Assembly (NCBI GenBank): GCA_021812385.1
Contig: JAKANO010000014.1
Location: 1 to 64,000 of the forward strand
DNA length: 64,000 nucleotides
From: Pseudomonadota bacterium
Lineage (GTDB): Bacteria; Pseudomonadota; Gammaproteobacteria; Burkholderiales; Thiobacteraceae
Reading direction: 5' to 3'
A program made the position numbers and the translations under genes. The notes under the pieces are model-generated. The model made no database searches and was not told the origin of the DNA. It worked only from the letters and a program-made list of their open reading frames with translations. This document shows positions 9,386 to 19,280 of this stretch, piece after piece; within the stretch, counting starts at the first letter, position 1; each line of letters opens with the position of its first letter.

Positions 9386-10705
9386 GTGGCATTGGACAAT
9401 CTCATCGGCGCTGGAGCGAAGCTTGGCGATTTAAAGAAACGCCTTATCTTCCTGCTCGGCGCGCTAATTGTCTACCGGATGGGCACGCATATCCCCGTGC
9501 CGGGCATTGATCCTGCGCAGTTGGCGCAGATGTTCAATTCCAAAAACGGTGCGGGCATCCTGGACATGGTGAATATGTTCTCGGGTGGCGCGCTGGGTCG
9601 GTTCTCGGTGTTGGCGCTGGGTATCATGCCGTACATATCAGCGTCGATCATCATGCAGTTGTTGACGGTCGTTTCACCGCAAATGGAAGCGCTGAAGAAA
9701 GAAGGCGAATCCGGACGGCGTAAAATTACGCAATACACGCGTTATGGCACGGTGGTGTTGGCGGTATTCCAGTCGATGGGTATCGCAATTGCCATGGAAT
9801 CGCAGCAAGGCTTGGTGTTGGATCCGGGCATGGTTTTTCGCATTACGACGATGGTGACGCTAACGACCGGCACCATGTTTTTGATGTGGTTGGGCGAGCA
9901 AATTACGGAGCGCGGCATAGGTAACGGCATCTCGTTGATTATTTTCGCGGGTATTGTTTCCGGTTTGCCGAAAGCAGTATTTAACACCCTGACGCTCATC
10001 GGACAGAACGCCATTACCATCCCGGTTGGGATGATGATATTTGTTGGTATCGTATTAATTACTTACCTTGTCGTGTATGTCGAACGCGGCCAGCGCAAAA
10101 TCGTGGTGAATTACGCCAAGCGCCAGGTGGGTAATAAGATTTTTGGTGGACAGACCAGCCATTTGCCGTTGAAGTTGAACATGGCGGGTGTGATCCCGCC
10201 GATTTTCGCTTCCAGCATTATCCTGTTTCCGGCGACATTGGCGGGTTGGTTTGGATCGCATGAAGGCATGAGTTGGTTGAAAGATGTGTCGGGGGCGCTG
10301 TCCATGGGGCAACCCTTATATGTGATGCTTTACACGGCAGCGATTATATTTTTCTGTTTTTTCTATACGGCGTTGGTTTACAACCCGAAGGAAACGGCAG
10401 ACAACCTGAAGAAAAGCGGCGCATTTGTCCCGGGCATACGCCCAGGTGAACAAACGGCGCGCTACATCGAGAAGATTATGCTGCGCTTGACCTTGGTCGG
10501 AGCGCTGTATATCACCCTCGTGTGCTTGGTGCCTGAGTTTTTGATTTTGAAATTTAACGTGCCGTTTTATTTTGGCGGCACTAGTTTGCTGATTATCGTG
10601 GTGGTAACAATGGACTTTATGTCGCAGGTGCAGGCGTACCTGATGACGCACCAGTATGAAAGTTTGCTGAAGAAAGCAAACTTCAAGGGTGGCCTGGCAC
10701 GGTAA
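9386..10705 (+). CDS. secY: Protein translocase subunit SecY
   Basis: SecY forms the protein-conducting channel of the inner membrane with SecE and SecG. The 439-residue protein uses a GTG start (9386) after a CCTAGG context and begins [20 protein letters not shown]. About ten hydrophobic helices are visible. Family motifs include [14 protein letters not shown], the plug-region [45 protein letters not shown] and [26 protein letters not shown]. The length is normal. The neighbours are all translation genes, as in other proteobacteria. Confidence 0.98.
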   Translation: MALDNLIGAGAKLGDLKKRLIFLLGALIVYRMGTHIPVPGIDPAQLAQMFNSKNGAGILDMVNMFSGGALGRFSVLALGIMPYISASIIMQLLTVVSPQMEALKKEGESGRRKITQYTRYGTVVLAVFQSMGIAIAMESQQGLVLDPGMVFRITTMVTLTTGTMFLMWLGEQITERGIGNGISLIIFAGIVSGLPKAVFNTLTLIGQNAITIPVGMMIFVGIVLITYLVVYVERGQRKIVVNYAKRQVGNKIFGGQTSHLPLKLNMAGVIPPIFASSIILFPATLAGWFGSHEGMSWLKDVSGALSMGQPLYVMLYTAAIIFFCFFYTALVYNPKETADNLKKSGAFVPGIRPGEQTARYIEKIMLRLTLVGALYITLVCLVPEFLILKFNVPFYFGGTSLLIIVVVTMDFMSQVQAYLMTHQYESLLKKANFKGGLAR

Positions 10706-10717
10706 CGGTTAGAGGAT

Positions 10718-10936
10718 ATGGCTAAAGAAGAGACGATCGAGATGCAGGGGGAAGTGTTAGAAAACCTTCCGAACGCTACATTTCGCGTCAAGCTGGAAAA
10801 TGGGCACGTGGTGTTAGGGTACATTTCCGGAAAAATGCGCATGCACTATATACGCATTTTACCGGGCGACAAGGTGACCGTTGAAATGACCCCATATGAT
10901 TTAACGCGCGCTAGAATTATTTATCGTGCGAAGTGA
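10718..10936 (+). CDS. infA: Translation initiation factor IF-1
   Basis: A 72-residue S1-type OB-fold protein, [29 protein letters not shown] to the end [14 protein letters not shown], which is IF-1 at its usual length. It occupies the ribosomal A site during initiation. Placement between secY and rpmJ is common in Betaproteobacteria. Confidence 0.97.
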   Translation: MAKEETIEMQGEVLENLPNATFRVKLENGHVVLGYISGKMRMHYIRILPGDKVTVEMTPYDLTRARIIYRAK

Positions 10937-10980
10937 AAGGAAGCTCGCCGCTACAGGCAGCGAGCACAAGGAGAAATAAA

Positions 10981-11094
10981 ATGCGAGTGCAAGCTTCGGT
11001 TAAAAAGATCTGCCGTAAATGCAAAATTATTCGGCGTAAAGGTGTGGTGCGCGTGATTTGCGCTGAGCCTCGGCATAAGCAACGTCAAGGTTAA
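10981..11094 (+). CDS. rpmJ: 50S ribosomal protein L36
   Basis: This short gene encodes 37 residues, [20 protein letters not shown] and onward to PRHKQRQG. A zinc ribbon is intact with Cys11, Cys14, Cys27 and His32, so this is the zinc-binding form. AAGGAG lies before the ATG. The 44-base gap from infA and the next gap to rpsM are longer than most in this cluster. Confidence 0.95.
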   Translation: MRVQASVKKICRKCKIIRRKGVVRVICAEPRHKQRQG

Positions 11095-11122
11095 TGGCCT
11101 TTTGTTGTTCGCTAACGATTTG

Positions 11123-11158
11123 AATGTTAACATTTAAAGTTTTCGAAATTCGAAAACT
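11123..11158. repeat. Two adjacent palindromes between rpmJ and rpsM
   Basis: AATGTTAACATT at 11123-11134 is a perfect 12-base palindrome. Four bases later AGTTTTCGA (11138-11146) pairs with TCGAAAACT (11150-11158) around a three-base loop. They lie 20 bases before the rpsM start, at the junction of the spc and alpha operons. In E. coli the leader before rpsM is the S4 translational repressor site, but this short pair does not resemble that pseudoknot. Function here is unknown. Confidence 0.6.
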
Positions 11159-11178
11159 AATTTGCTTGGAGTAATGGC

Positions 11179-11541
11179 ATGGCCCGTATCGCAGGGGTGA
11201 ATATCCCCAACCATCAACATGCGGAAATCGCGCTCACCGCGATTTATGGTATAGGTCGTACGCGTTCGCAAAAGATTTGTGCCGCAGCAGGCGTGGCGAC
11301 CACCACCAAGATGAAAGACCTCACCGACAGTGAAATGGAAAAGCTGCGCGACGAGGTTGGCAAGTTTACGGTGGAAGGCGATCTGCGCCGAGAAGTCACC
11401 ATGAACATCAAGCGCTTGATGGATCTTGGCTGTTATCGCGGCCAGCGTCATCGTAAAGGATTGCCGGTACGCGGCCAACGCACGCGTACCAATGCACGTA
11501 CCCGTAAGGGCCCGCGCAAGGCGATTAAGTCCTCCAAGTAA
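11179..11541 (+). CDS. rpsM: 30S ribosomal protein S13
   Basis: The 120 residues start [29 protein letters not shown] and end in [24 protein letters not shown], the S13 helix-two-turn-helix and basic tail that contact P-site tRNA and bridge to the 50S. TTGGAG precedes the ATG. First gene of the alpha operon (rpsM-rpsK-rpsD-rpoA-rplQ). Confidence 0.97.
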   Translation: MARIAGVNIPNHQHAEIALTAIYGIGRTRSQKICAAAGVATTTKMKDLTDSEMEKLRDEVGKFTVEGDLRREVTMNIKRLMDLGCYRGQRHRKGLPVRGQRTRTNARTRKGPRKAIKSSK

Positions 11542-11568
11542 GCCTACCGCTTAAGGAAAAGTTTAAAC

Positions 11569-11964
11569 ATGGCAACGAAAACACCCGCCGCAAAGGTGCG
11601 TAAAAAAGTTAAGAAAAGCGTTTCTGAGGGCATCGCCCATATTCACGCTTCTTTTAACAACACCATCATCACCATTACCGATCGTCAGGGCAACGCATTG
11701 TCTTGGGCTACTTCGGGTGGAGAGGGCTTTAAGGGCTCGCGTAAGAGCACACCGTTCGCAGCCCAGGTGGCCGCTGAACATGCTGGAAAAATTGCGCAGG
11801 AATACGGCGTAAAAAATATCGAAGTCCGCATTAAAGGCCCGGGACCTGGCCGCGAATCCGCGGTACGCGCCTTGAATGCAGTGGGCTTCAAGATTACACA
11901 GATTGCCGACGTGACACCGGTACCCCATAACGGTTGCCGCCCGCCGAAAAAGCGTCGTATCTAA
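11569..11964 (+). CDS. rpsK: 30S ribosomal protein S11
   Basis: The 131-residue protein carries [45 protein letters not shown] and the C-terminal [18 protein letters not shown], both hallmark S11 sequences. S11 helps shape the mRNA exit region of the platform. Preceded by AAGGAAA. Confidence 0.98.
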   Translation: MATKTPAAKVRKKVKKSVSEGIAHIHASFNNTIITITDRQGNALSWATSGGEGFKGSRKSTPFAAQVAAEHAGKIAQEYGVKNIEVRIKGPGPGRESAVRALNAVGFKITQIADVTPVPHNGCRPPKKRRI

Positions 11965-11979
11965 TTTAGGAGAGACATC

Positions 11980-12609
11980 GTGGCGCGATATATTGAAGCT
12001 AAATGCCGTCTTTGCCGACGGGAAGGTGAAAAACTATTCCTGAAGGGCGAGAAGTGCTTTACCGACAAATGCTCTATCGAGCGGCGTGAGTACGCGCCTG
12101 GCCAGCATGGTCAGAAAAGCGGTATGCGTCTCTCGGATTACGGGCATCAGTTACGTGAAAAGCAAAAAGTCCGCCGCATTTACGGCATCCTCGAGCGCCA
12201 GTTCCGCAGCTACTACAAAGCCGCCGATCGGCGCAAGGGTGTGACGGGCGAGAATTTGCTGCAGCTGCTAGAAAGTCGGCTCGATACGGTCGTGTATCGC
12301 ATGGGCTTCGGCGCATCGCGCTCTGAAGCGCGCCAAGTTGTGCGGCACAACGCTATTTTGGTGAATGGTCGACGCGTCAATATTCCATCTTATTCGGTTC
12401 GTCCGGGTGATGTGGTTGAAGTGACCGGGGCCGCAAAAACGCAGCTGCGCATTAAGGGTGCGGCAGATGCCGCAGAGGGACGTGGATTCCCTGAATGGAT
12501 CGCTGTCGATATCAAAGCGCTTAAAGGCACTTTCAAGGCATTGCCATTGCGTTCAGAATTGCCCGCGACCATCAACGAGCATCTCGTGGTCGAGTTGTAC
12601 TCCAAGTAA
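11980..12609 (+). CDS. rpsD: 30S ribosomal protein S4
   Basis: S4 nucleates 30S assembly and in E. coli represses the alpha operon. This 209-residue copy starts at GTG 11980 after AGGAGAG. Cys9, Cys12, Cys26 and Cys31 in [20 protein letters not shown] and TDKC make it the zinc-binding C+ type. The S4 RNA-binding domain follows ([35 protein letters not shown]). Confidence 0.97.
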   Translation: MARYIEAKCRLCRREGEKLFLKGEKCFTDKCSIERREYAPGQHGQKSGMRLSDYGHQLREKQKVRRIYGILERQFRSYYKAADRRKGVTGENLLQLLESRLDTVVYRMGFGASRSEARQVVRHNAILVNGRRVNIPSYSVRPGDVVEVTGAAKTQLRIKGAADAAEGRGFPEWIAVDIKALKGTFKALPLRSELPATINEHLVVELYSK

Positions 12610-12636
12610 TCACATTCACTTAACGGGGAACGATTC

Positions 12637-13635
12637 ATGCAAAGCAGCGCAACCGAATTTCTCAAGCCACGCGTCGTCGATGTGGAGCAAGTATCTCCTT
12701 TGCGCGCGCGCGTCGTCATGGAGCCATTTGAGCGGGGTTATGGCCATACTTTGGGCAATGCGTTACGTCGCATTCTGCTCTCCTCCATGCCTGGCTATGC
12801 GATTACGCAGGTAAAAATTGACGGCGTATTGCACGAATACTCCGCCATGGAAGGCGTTCAGGAAGATGTCGTCGATATTCTCCTGAATCTCAAAGGCATT
12901 TCGCTGAAAATGCATAATCGCACCGAAACCACCTTGCGTTTGTCGAAGCAAGGCAAGGGTGCGGTTACTGCGGGTGATATCGAGCCTAGCCATGATGTGG
13001 AAATTCTCAACCCAGAGCATGTGATTGCGCACATGACCGGCAATGGCTCATTGAATATTGAAATTAAAATCGAGCAAGGTCGTGGTTACCAGGCAGTAGC
13101 AGCGCGCCGTCTTGAAGAAGAAGAAAACGCCATCGGCACCATTATGATGGATGCTTCTTTTAGCCCTGTGCGTCGTGTGAGTTATGCCGTGGAGAGTGCG
13201 CGCGTTGAGCAGCGTACCGATCTGGATAAGTTGGTGATGGATATTGAAACCAACGGCGTGATCGAACCGGAAGAAGCGGTGCGTTATGCAGCGCGGATTT
13301 TGATGGATCAACTCGGTGTATTTGCCGACTTGAAAGGGACGCCGGCAATTGCTGAAACGCCCCGTGCGCCAGTGATTGATCCGATTCTGCTGCGCCCAGT
13401 CGATGATCTGGAATTAACCGTGCGTTCGGCGAACTGCCTGAAGGCGGAAAACATTTATTACATCGGCGATTTGATTCAGCGCACTGAAAATGAGTTGCTG
13501 AAGACCCCGAATCTTGGTCGCAAATCACTGAACGAAATTAAAGATGTGCTCGCATCCAAAGGTCTTACCTTGGGCATGCGTTTGGATAACTGGCCGCCTG
13601 CTGGTCTTGAGCACCACGCTAAAATAGCGAGCTGA
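12637..13635 (+). CDS. rpoA: RNA polymerase alpha subunit
   Basis: The 332-residue protein has the N-terminal dimerisation domain ([28 protein letters not shown]) and a C-terminal domain (about residues 255-325) with the DNA- and activator-contact segment [41 protein letters not shown]. Both are intact. It lies in its standard place between rpsD and rplQ. Confidence 0.98.
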   Translation: MQSSATEFLKPRVVDVEQVSPLRARVVMEPFERGYGHTLGNALRRILLSSMPGYAITQVKIDGVLHEYSAMEGVQEDVVDILLNLKGISLKMHNRTETTLRLSKQGKGAVTAGDIEPSHDVEILNPEHVIAHMTGNGSLNIEIKIEQGRGYQAVAARRLEEEENAIGTIMMDASFSPVRRVSYAVESARVEQRTDLDKLVMDIETNGVIEPEEAVRYAARILMDQLGVFADLKGTPAIAETPRAPVIDPILLRPVDDLELTVRSANCLKAENIYYIGDLIQRTENELLKTPNLGRKSLNEIKDVLASKGLTLGMRLDNWPPAGLEHHAKIAS

Positions 13636-13651
13636 AAAAAAGGATAGGAAA

Positions 13652-14038
13652 ATGCGTCACGGTAATGGACTACGTAAACTTAATCGCACCAGCAGCCATC
13701 GTTTAGCGATGCTGCGCAACATGGCTAACTCTTTGTTGCGTCACGAAGCGATTAAAACCACTTTGCCTAAGGCTAAAGAGTTGCGCCGTGTTGCGGAACC
13801 ATTGATCACCCTTGGCAAGAAGCCTTCGCTGGCTAATCGGCGCCAAGCGTTTAACCGCTTGCGTGATCGCGATATGGTGGTGAAATTGTTTGACACCTTG
13901 GGCCCGCGCTATCAAAACCGCAACGGTGGTTACTTGCGCATTCTGAAATGCGGCTTCCGTCAAGGCGACAATGCGCCAATGGCGTTTGTCGAGTTGCTGG
14001 ATCGCCCCGAGCAAAGCGAAGCGGTTGCCGCGGAATAA
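13652..14038 (+). CDS. rplQ: 50S ribosomal protein L17
   Basis: The 128 residues begin [45 protein letters not shown], the L17 signature, and end in [20 protein letters not shown] with a short acidic tail. It is the last gene of the ribosomal cluster; a strong terminator follows 20 bases after the stop. Confidence 0.97.
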   Translation: MRHGNGLRKLNRTSSHRLAMLRNMANSLLRHEAIKTTLPKAKELRRVAEPLITLGKKPSLANRRQAFNRLRDRDMVVKLFDTLGPRYQNRNGGYLRILKCGFRQGDNAPMAFVELLDRPEQSEAVAAE

Positions 14039-14057
14039 TAAACACTCTCTCCTATTT

Positions 14058-14084
14058 AAAGCCGGCCTTGAGCCGGCTTTTTTT
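14058..14084 (+). terminator. Intrinsic terminator after rplQ
   Basis: AAAGCCGGC (14058-14066) pairs with GCCGGCTTT (14072-14080) around CTTGA, followed by further T residues to 14084. This is a textbook intrinsic terminator and marks the end of the alpha operon. Confidence 0.93.
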
Positions 14085-14248
14085 ATGCGCGAACATCGGG
14101 TGTAGATTTTCGATGCGATTGGGAAAGCCACGGCATAACAGCGACTGCCATCTGGTTTTGGTAGTCTAAAATGAATTATATGAGGCCGAAACCCAGCGCG
14201 AATTTAAAGCACGGCCGACATCCGAGATTTTTTATTGACGGGGGTTAT

Positions 14249-14539
14249 ATGCGAAGCGTACGTATTCTGGTGTTAGTGGCACAAGCTATTGCGGTTTGGT
14301 GTGCGATGAGCCATGCAGCAAATGCGAGCGACTTGCTTCCGGGCCTCACAGATAATGTGACTTGCTATCAAAATGGCGTCGCAATTTTAAAAACACAAAA
14401 TAGAATTCGTGAATTCACCCCAAGCGAAGCGATGAAGCTATTGGCTGATATACATCTGGGACAAGTAAGCGAAACGCGCGTACGCGTTTACGCGAGCACG
14501 CTGGGCGATGTCACTTGCGTGCTGACAAATCAAAAATGA
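14249..14539 (+). CDS. Small secreted protein of unknown function
   Basis: The start is placed at ATG 14249, giving 96 residues with a clear signal peptide (MRSVRILVLVAQAIAVWCAM, cleavage near SHAANA-SD). An in-frame start at 14171 would put 26 polar residues before the signal and is less likely. The mature part of about 70 residues has two cysteines (in VTCYQNG and VTCVLTN) that could form a disulfide. I do not recognise a family. It stands alone between the rplQ terminator and the dacB gene, which converges on it. Confidence 0.6.
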   Translation: MRSVRILVLVAQAIAVWCAMSHAANASDLLPGLTDNVTCYQNGVAILKTQNRIREFTPSEAMKLLADIHLGQVSETRVRVYASTLGDVTCVLTNQK

Positions 14540-14564
14540 GCTTTAGGGAGCAGGAATAAAGGCG

Positions 14565-15989
14565 CTAAAGGCGCTCATAGACCCATTCCAGCAACGCATC
14601 TTGGACGGGTTTCGCTTGATCTGCGTTGGCATGGTTGATTAGGCAGACCACGATTATTCTTCTGCCCTGAGCATCAAAAACATAGCCGGCAATAGCGCGC
14701 ACATCCTTGAGCGATCCGGTTTTGATGTGCGCATGGCCCGAAATATTGTCCATCACAAGTCGCTTTTTCATGGTGCCATCAACGGCAACGATAGGAAGGG
14801 AGGATTCCAATTCTGAAAACACGCTCGAATGAAACGCGGAGTTTAGCAACCATGCCAAATGCTGTGCGCTGATGCGTTCGCTGCGAGATAAACCAGAACC
14901 GTTTTTGAGGACAAGCTCTAAAAATCGTTGCCCTTTAACGGCCAACCAATCATTGATCGCAGCCGCACTTCTTGCGGGCGAAGTTGGGGCGCCCCGAATG
15001 GCGGCGCCGATGGTGAGAAACAAATGCCGCGCCATGACATTGTTGCTGTATTTGTTGATGTCGCGAATGATTTCAGCGAGTGGCAGTGAATCAAATTGCG
15101 CCACAAGCGTGGCGCTATCGGGTACCGGGGCAGAAACAACGCTACCCTTCCAGGTGCCGCCCAGCTGTTCCCATAATTGCCTAAAAAGCAGCGCAAAATA
15201 TGCGTTGTTATCAAGCAAAACAAGCTGCATCGATTTATCTTCGCAAGCAGCAGAAAACTGGCCATTAAAGCTAATAGTAGAGCCGACCTGATAGCGAATA
15301 TTATCTTCCCAATCACCACAAGTTGAATTGGTCATCTTTACATCATTAATGATGCGTGTGTTCGGAATTTCCGGATCAAAAACAATGCGCGGATGCGAAG
15401 AATTGTTTTGAGCCAAAAAGCGCACGCGGTGGGCGCGGAAGTTGAGCAATAACGCGTCCGGGCTAAGGTTGTAGGGTTTGTTAGGTTCATTATCGAAAGC
15501 GGCAGGATCTTCTGCGGGGACATTGAAATAACTGCGGTCGAGGACCAGATTTCCACGCAAGTCCTTGAGCCCCTTTTGGCGCAGTTCGCGCAACATTAAC
15601 CAAAAGGCTTCCAAGGTGATTTTTGGATCGCCATAACCCTTAAAGATTAAGTCGCCTTTGAGTTTCTCACCTTTCCAGGCGCCCTGGGTAAACACCTCGG
15701 TTTTCCAACGATAGGCCGGGCCAAGGACATCCAGGGCGGAATAGGTGGTGAGCAATTTCATGACGGAAGCTGGATTCATCGCGCGCTCGGCGTTGAATGA
15801 CAGGTCTGGCGTGGCCTGGTTCACATCCTGAACATAAATGGAAACTGCCGAATCGGGAATGTTGGCGCGTTGCAACGCTGCAAGCACGGGAGCAGGAAGC
15901 TCAGATTGAATTGCGTAGGCTTGGTTGGCCAACACAAGTACGAAGCAGGCAAAAAAGACTCGCTGAAAGCTTCTAAATAAGGGACGCAA
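14565..15989 (-). CDS. dacB: D-alanyl-D-alanine carboxypeptidase/endopeptidase (PBP4 type)
   Basis: A periplasmic S13-family penicillin-binding protein that trims stem peptides and cuts cross-links in peptidoglycan. The 474 residues start with a signal peptide ending near AYA-IQ. All three active-site motifs are present: SxxK at Ser75-Val-Met-Lys78, SxN at Ser315-Asn-Asn317 and KTG at 423-425. The large insertion between the first two motifs is typical of PBP4. It lies last in a minus-strand series after a UDP-sugar dehydrogenase and epimerase, with 27 bases separating it from the epimerase, so it may be co-transcribed with them. Confidence 0.93.
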   Translation of the reverse strand: MRPLFRSFQRVFFACFVLVLANQAYAIQSELPAPVLAALQRANIPDSAVSIYVQDVNQATPDLSFNAERAMNPASVMKLLTTYSALDVLGPAYRWKTEVFTQGAWKGEKLKGDLIFKGYGDPKITLEAFWLMLRELRQKGLKDLRGNLVLDRSYFNVPAEDPAAFDNEPNKPYNLSPDALLLNFRAHRVRFLAQNNSSHPRIVFDPEIPNTRIINDVKMTNSTCGDWEDNIRYQVGSTISFNGQFSAACEDKSMQLVLLDNNAYFALLFRQLWEQLGGTWKGSVVSAPVPDSATLVAQFDSLPLAEIIRDINKYSNNVMARHLFLTIGAAIRGAPTSPARSAAAINDWLAVKGQRFLELVLKNGSGLSRSERISAQHLAWLLNSAFHSSVFSELESSLPIVAVDGTMKKRLVMDNISGHAHIKTGSLKDVRAIAGYVFDAQGRRIIVVCLINHANADQAKPVQDALLEWVYERL

Positions 15990-16016
15990 AAGAGCGCTGC
16001 CGGTAGTTGATGAAGG

Positions 16017-17054
16017 TTAACGATGTTTGGTCAGATCGTCGACATACCAGTTCATCGCAACCTTAAGGCCGTCGCGTATGGTGTGCGTCGGTTGATAGTG
16101 CAATAAGCGTTGCGCCTTGCCGATATCCGCCAAGGAATGGCGCACGTCGCCGGCGCGAAATTCGCGGTACACCGGCTTGCACTCGGCAAGATGCGGGAAA
16201 CGCGGCGCAAGCTCGGCACGGATCGATTCAAATAAATGATTGAGCGTGGTGCGCTCGCCCACCGCAACGTTATAAACCTGATTGCGCGCGCCTGCATCAA
16301 CACTGGTGGCGGCCAGCAGATTGGCTTGCACCGTGTTGTCGATGTAGCAAAAATCGCGGCTGGTTTCACCGTCACCATTGATGAACACCGGCTCGTTCTT
16401 GATCATCGAAGCAATCCACTTGGGAATCACTGCGGCATAAGCGCCATCCGGGTCTTGGCGTTGGCCGAAGATGTTGAAGTAGCGCAAACCGATGGTGGTA
16501 AAGCCATAGCAGCGTGCAAACACATCGCCATACAACTCGTTCACATATTTGGTGACGGCGTAGGGCGAGAGCGGGCTGCCGATTTGCTCTTCGACTTTTG
16601 GCAGGCCGGGATGGTCGCCATAAGTAGAGCTGGAAGCGGCATATACGAAAGCTTTGACCCCGGCATCGCGTGCAGCAACGAGCATATTCAGAAAGCCGTT
16701 GATGTTGCTGGCGTTGGTCAGGATCGGATCCTCGATGGAGCGCGGAACGGAACCTAGCGCGGCCTGGTGCAAGACATAATCAACGCCCTGGCAAGCGTCG
16801 CGGCAAAGAGCTAAATCGCAAATATCGCCTTTGATCATGCGGAAGCTGGCCCATTGCTGCGGCGTGACCAAGTTTTGCACTTGATCCAGATTGCGCTGAT
16901 GGCCGGTGGAAAAATTATCCAGCCCGATCACGCGCTGATTTAATTTGAGTAGCGTTTCCAGCAGATTGGAGCCGATAAACCCGGCAACGCCGGTAATCAG
17001 CCAAGTGCGCTGAGTTTGATTCAAGGTTTGCTGCAAGGCGGTGTAAGCACTCAT
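16017..17054 (-). CDS. tviC: UDP-N-acetylhexosamine 4-epimerase, WbpP/TviC type
   Basis: An extended short-chain dehydrogenase/reductase of 345 residues. The NAD-binding GxxGxxG is Gly22-Val-Ala-Gly25-Phe-Ile-Gly28 and the catalytic YxxxK is Tyr165 to Lys169, with SSS at 141-143 before [13 protein letters not shown]. The extra N-terminal segment and the [13 protein letters not shown] stretch are typical of the WbpP/TviC group, which interconverts UDP-GlcNAc and UDP-GalNAc or their uronic acids. Directly downstream of the UDP-sugar dehydrogenase (29-base gap), it would act as the second step toward UDP-GalNAcA. Substrate is inferred from similarity and pairing only. Confidence 0.85.
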   Translation of the reverse strand: MSAYTALQQTLNQTQRTWLITGVAGFIGSNLLETLLKLNQRVIGLDNFSTGHQRNLDQVQNLVTPQQWASFRMIKGDICDLALCRDACQGVDYVLHQAALGSVPRSIEDPILTNASNINGFLNMLVAARDAGVKAFVYAASSSTYGDHPGLPKVEEQIGSPLSPYAVTKYVNELYGDVFARCYGFTTIGLRYFNIFGQRQDPDGAYAAVIPKWIASMIKNEPVFINGDGETSRDFCYIDNTVQANLLAATSVDAGARNQVYNVAVGERTTLNHLFESIRAELAPRFPHLAECKPVYREFRAGDVRHSLADIGKAQRLLHYQPTHTIRDGLKVAMNWYVDDLTKHR

Positions 17055-17083
17055 CGATCTAGTTCCGAGGTGAAGTTGTGCGC

Positions 17084-18364
17084 TTATAAGCGCCAGAAGG
17101 AGATGCCGGCAGCTTTAACGGCTTGCGGATCGAAAATCGCTTTCACGTCCACCAATACCCCCTTGCTGGACATTTTGGCTTTGTAATCGGCGAGCGGTTT
17201 GGCTGCAAATTCCTTATGCGAGACTGCAACGATAAGCGCATCCGATTGCGGCAATTGCTCCCAGGTTTCGAGCGTGACGCCATATTCGTGAATCGCTTCG
17301 TGCTGATCCGGCACCGGATCATGCACATGGACTTCGATGCCGTAACTGATGAGTTCATGAATGACGTCGATCACGCGCGAGTTGCGAAGATCGGGGCAGT
17401 TCTCTTTAAAGGTTAAACCCAACACGCTGACTTTTGCGCCTTTGATGTGGCTGCCCGCAGCGATCATTTCCTTGACCGTTTGCTCGGCAATGAATTTGCC
17501 CATGCCGTCGTTGATGCGGCGGCCGGCAAGAATGACTTGCGGATGGTAGCCCAGCATATCGGCTTTGTGCGTGAGGTAGTAAGGGTCGACACCGATGCAA
17601 TGGCCACCCACCAAGCCCGGACGGAAGGGCAAGAAATTCCACTTGGTGCCGGCGGCTTGCAATACCTCCAGGGTATCGATGCCCATCTTGTGGAAGATCA
17701 AAGACAGCTCGTTCATCAGTGCGATATTCAAATCGCGCTGTGTGTTCTCGATGACCTTGGCGGCTTCCGCGACCTTGATGCTGGAAGCGCGATGCACGCC
17801 AGCGGTGATCACGGATTCATACAATTGCGCCACCTTTTCCAGCGTGTCGGCATCGTCGCCGGACACCACTTTTAGAATCGTCGTCAGCGTATGTTCTTTA
17901 TCGCCGGGATTGATGCGCTCGGGCGAGTAGCCCACATGAAAATCCTGTTTCCATTTCATGCCGGACTGCTGTTCCAAAATCGGGATGCAAATTTCTTCCG
18001 TTGCGCCGGGATAGACCGTGGATTCGTACACCACAATCGCGCCCTTTTTCATGTTTTTGCCGACGCTGGTGCTGGAACCGACCAGCGGGCTGAAATCCGG
18101 TTGATGCGCTGCATCCACCGGCGTGGGCACGGCCACAATCAGGTAGTCGCATACTTTCAGGGCGGCAGGGTCGGCGGTCACTTGCAATTGCGTGGCGGCC
18201 TTCAGGTCGGCGTCGCTGACTTCGCCGGTGGGGTCGCAATAGCGTTTATAACTTTCGACTTTTTCCGTCGAGAGATCGAAGCCTATCGTTTGCACTTTTT
18301 TGCCGAATGCGACGGCGAGCGGCAAGCCGACATAACCAAGACCAACCACACCCACAATTGCCAT
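17084..18364 (-). CDS. tviB: UDP-N-acetylhexosamine 6-dehydrogenase, TviB/WbpO type
   Basis: The 426-residue enzyme belongs to the UDP-glucose/GDP-mannose dehydrogenase family, which oxidises C6 of a nucleotide sugar twice with NAD. The Rossmann motif GLGYVGLP is at 8-15, [10 protein letters not shown] at 115-124, and the catalytic cysteine is Cys256 in [12 protein letters not shown]. The C-terminal domain has [17 protein letters not shown]. Sequence style fits the TviB/WbpO branch acting on UDP-GlcNAc or UDP-GalNAc. Paired with the epimerase, the likely product is an N-acetylhexosaminuronic acid donor. No glycosyltransferase or flippase gene is near, so the sugar's destination cannot be read from this window. 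Confidence 0.87.
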   Translation of the reverse strand: MAIVGVVGLGYVGLPLAVAFGKKVQTIGFDLSTEKVESYKRYCDPTGEVSDADLKAATQLQVTADPAALKVCDYLIVAVPTPVDAAHQPDFSPLVGSSTSVGKNMKKGAIVVYESTVYPGATEEICIPILEQQSGMKWKQDFHVGYSPERINPGDKEHTLTTILKVVSGDDADTLEKVAQLYESVITAGVHRASSIKVAEAAKVIENTQRDLNIALMNELSLIFHKMGIDTLEVLQAAGTKWNFLPFRPGLVGGHCIGVDPYYLTHKADMLGYHPQVILAGRRINDGMGKFIAEQTVKEMIAAGSHIKGAKVSVLGLTFKENCPDLRNSRVIDVIHELISYGIEVHVHDPVPDQHEAIHEYGVTLETWEQLPQSDALIVAVSHKEFAAKPLADYKAKMSSKGVLVDVKAIFDPQAVKAAGISFWRL

Positions 18365-18478
18365 GTTGAAAATTCCTCTTATTGATTGAGATTTCCGCGT
18401 ATTTTACCGGATGCGGCTACGCACGGTAAGCACGTATAATCCGCCCACGACATGATCATCGCATGACACGGGGGCTAT

Positions 18479-19249
18479 ATGCTAAACCGCAGTGTTTTTA
18501 CCGCATTGCTTGCTGCTGTCTTGGTTGCAGTATCCATGCCAGCTTGGGCGGATCTGGTGCAAACGCTGGCCAAAGTGAAGCCGTCCATTGTCGGCGTGGG
18601 CACGGTTTTGCCGACGCGTAATCCGGCCCTGATCTTTTTCGGCACCGGCTTTGTGGTGGGCGATGGCTTGACGGTGGTGACCAATGTGCATGTGTTGCCG
18701 CCCATATTGGATGGTGCGGAGAAAGAGCGCCTGGCCATCATTTCCGGCTCCAGGCTGCATCCGGATGTGCGCGAAGCACGACTTGTGGCGCGCGATGTGG
18801 AGCACGATATTGCGCTCTTGCGCTTGTCCGGGGCGCCGCTGCCGGCATTGACCTTGGGCGATTCCGATACGGTGCGCGAAGGCGCGAGCATGGCGTTTAC
18901 GGGCTTGCCGCTGGGCATGGTGCTGGGTTTCAATCCGGCCACGCATCGCGCCATTGTTGCCGCGATTACCCCGTATGTTTCTCCCGCCTATAGTTCAAGG
19001 CAACTCAATGCGAAAGCCATTCGACGCTTAACGCGCCCCTTCGATGTGTTTCAGCTCGATGCCATCGCCTATCCCGGCAACAGCGGCAGCCCGATGTATG
19101 ACCCGGAGACCGGCATCGTGTACGGCGTGCTGAATAGCGTGTTCGTGCAAGAGTCCAAAGAGAATTTACTCAAGCAACCTTCCGGCATTACGTTCATCAT
19201 CCCCGGCAACTATATTCGCGCATTGCTGGCACAGCCGACCCCGCCTTAA
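18479..19249 (+). CDS. Secreted trypsin-like serine protease
   Basis: The 256 residues begin with a signal peptide (cleavage near PAWA-DL). The catalytic triad of the S1/HtrA fold is visible: His71 in TNVHVLP, Asp110 in EHDIALL and Ser202 in YPGNSGSP. No PDZ domain follows, so it is not a full DegP/DegS protein. It probably acts in the periplasm, on unknown substrates. A TATAAT at 18435-18440 could be its -10 element, but no good -35 is seen. It is transcribed divergently from the UDP-sugar dehydrogenase. Confidence 0.82.
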   Translation: MLNRSVFTALLAAVLVAVSMPAWADLVQTLAKVKPSIVGVGTVLPTRNPALIFFGTGFVVGDGLTVVTNVHVLPPILDGAEKERLAIISGSRLHPDVREARLVARDVEHDIALLRLSGAPLPALTLGDSDTVREGASMAFTGLPLGMVLGFNPATHRAIVAAITPYVSPAYSSRQLNAKAIRRLTRPFDVFQLDAIAYPGNSGSPMYDPETGIVYGVLNSVFVQESKENLLKQPSGITFIIPGNYIRALLAQPTPP

Positions 19250-19280
19250 GTTGCTTTCCCGCCTTTAGTTGCTTTAAGGA

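Noticed and set aside
18435..18440. Promoter for the secreted protease from the TATAAT at 18435
   Set aside because: The -10 is perfect but no acceptable -35 lies at 16-18 bases, so it is mentioned with the gene but not listed as a promoter.
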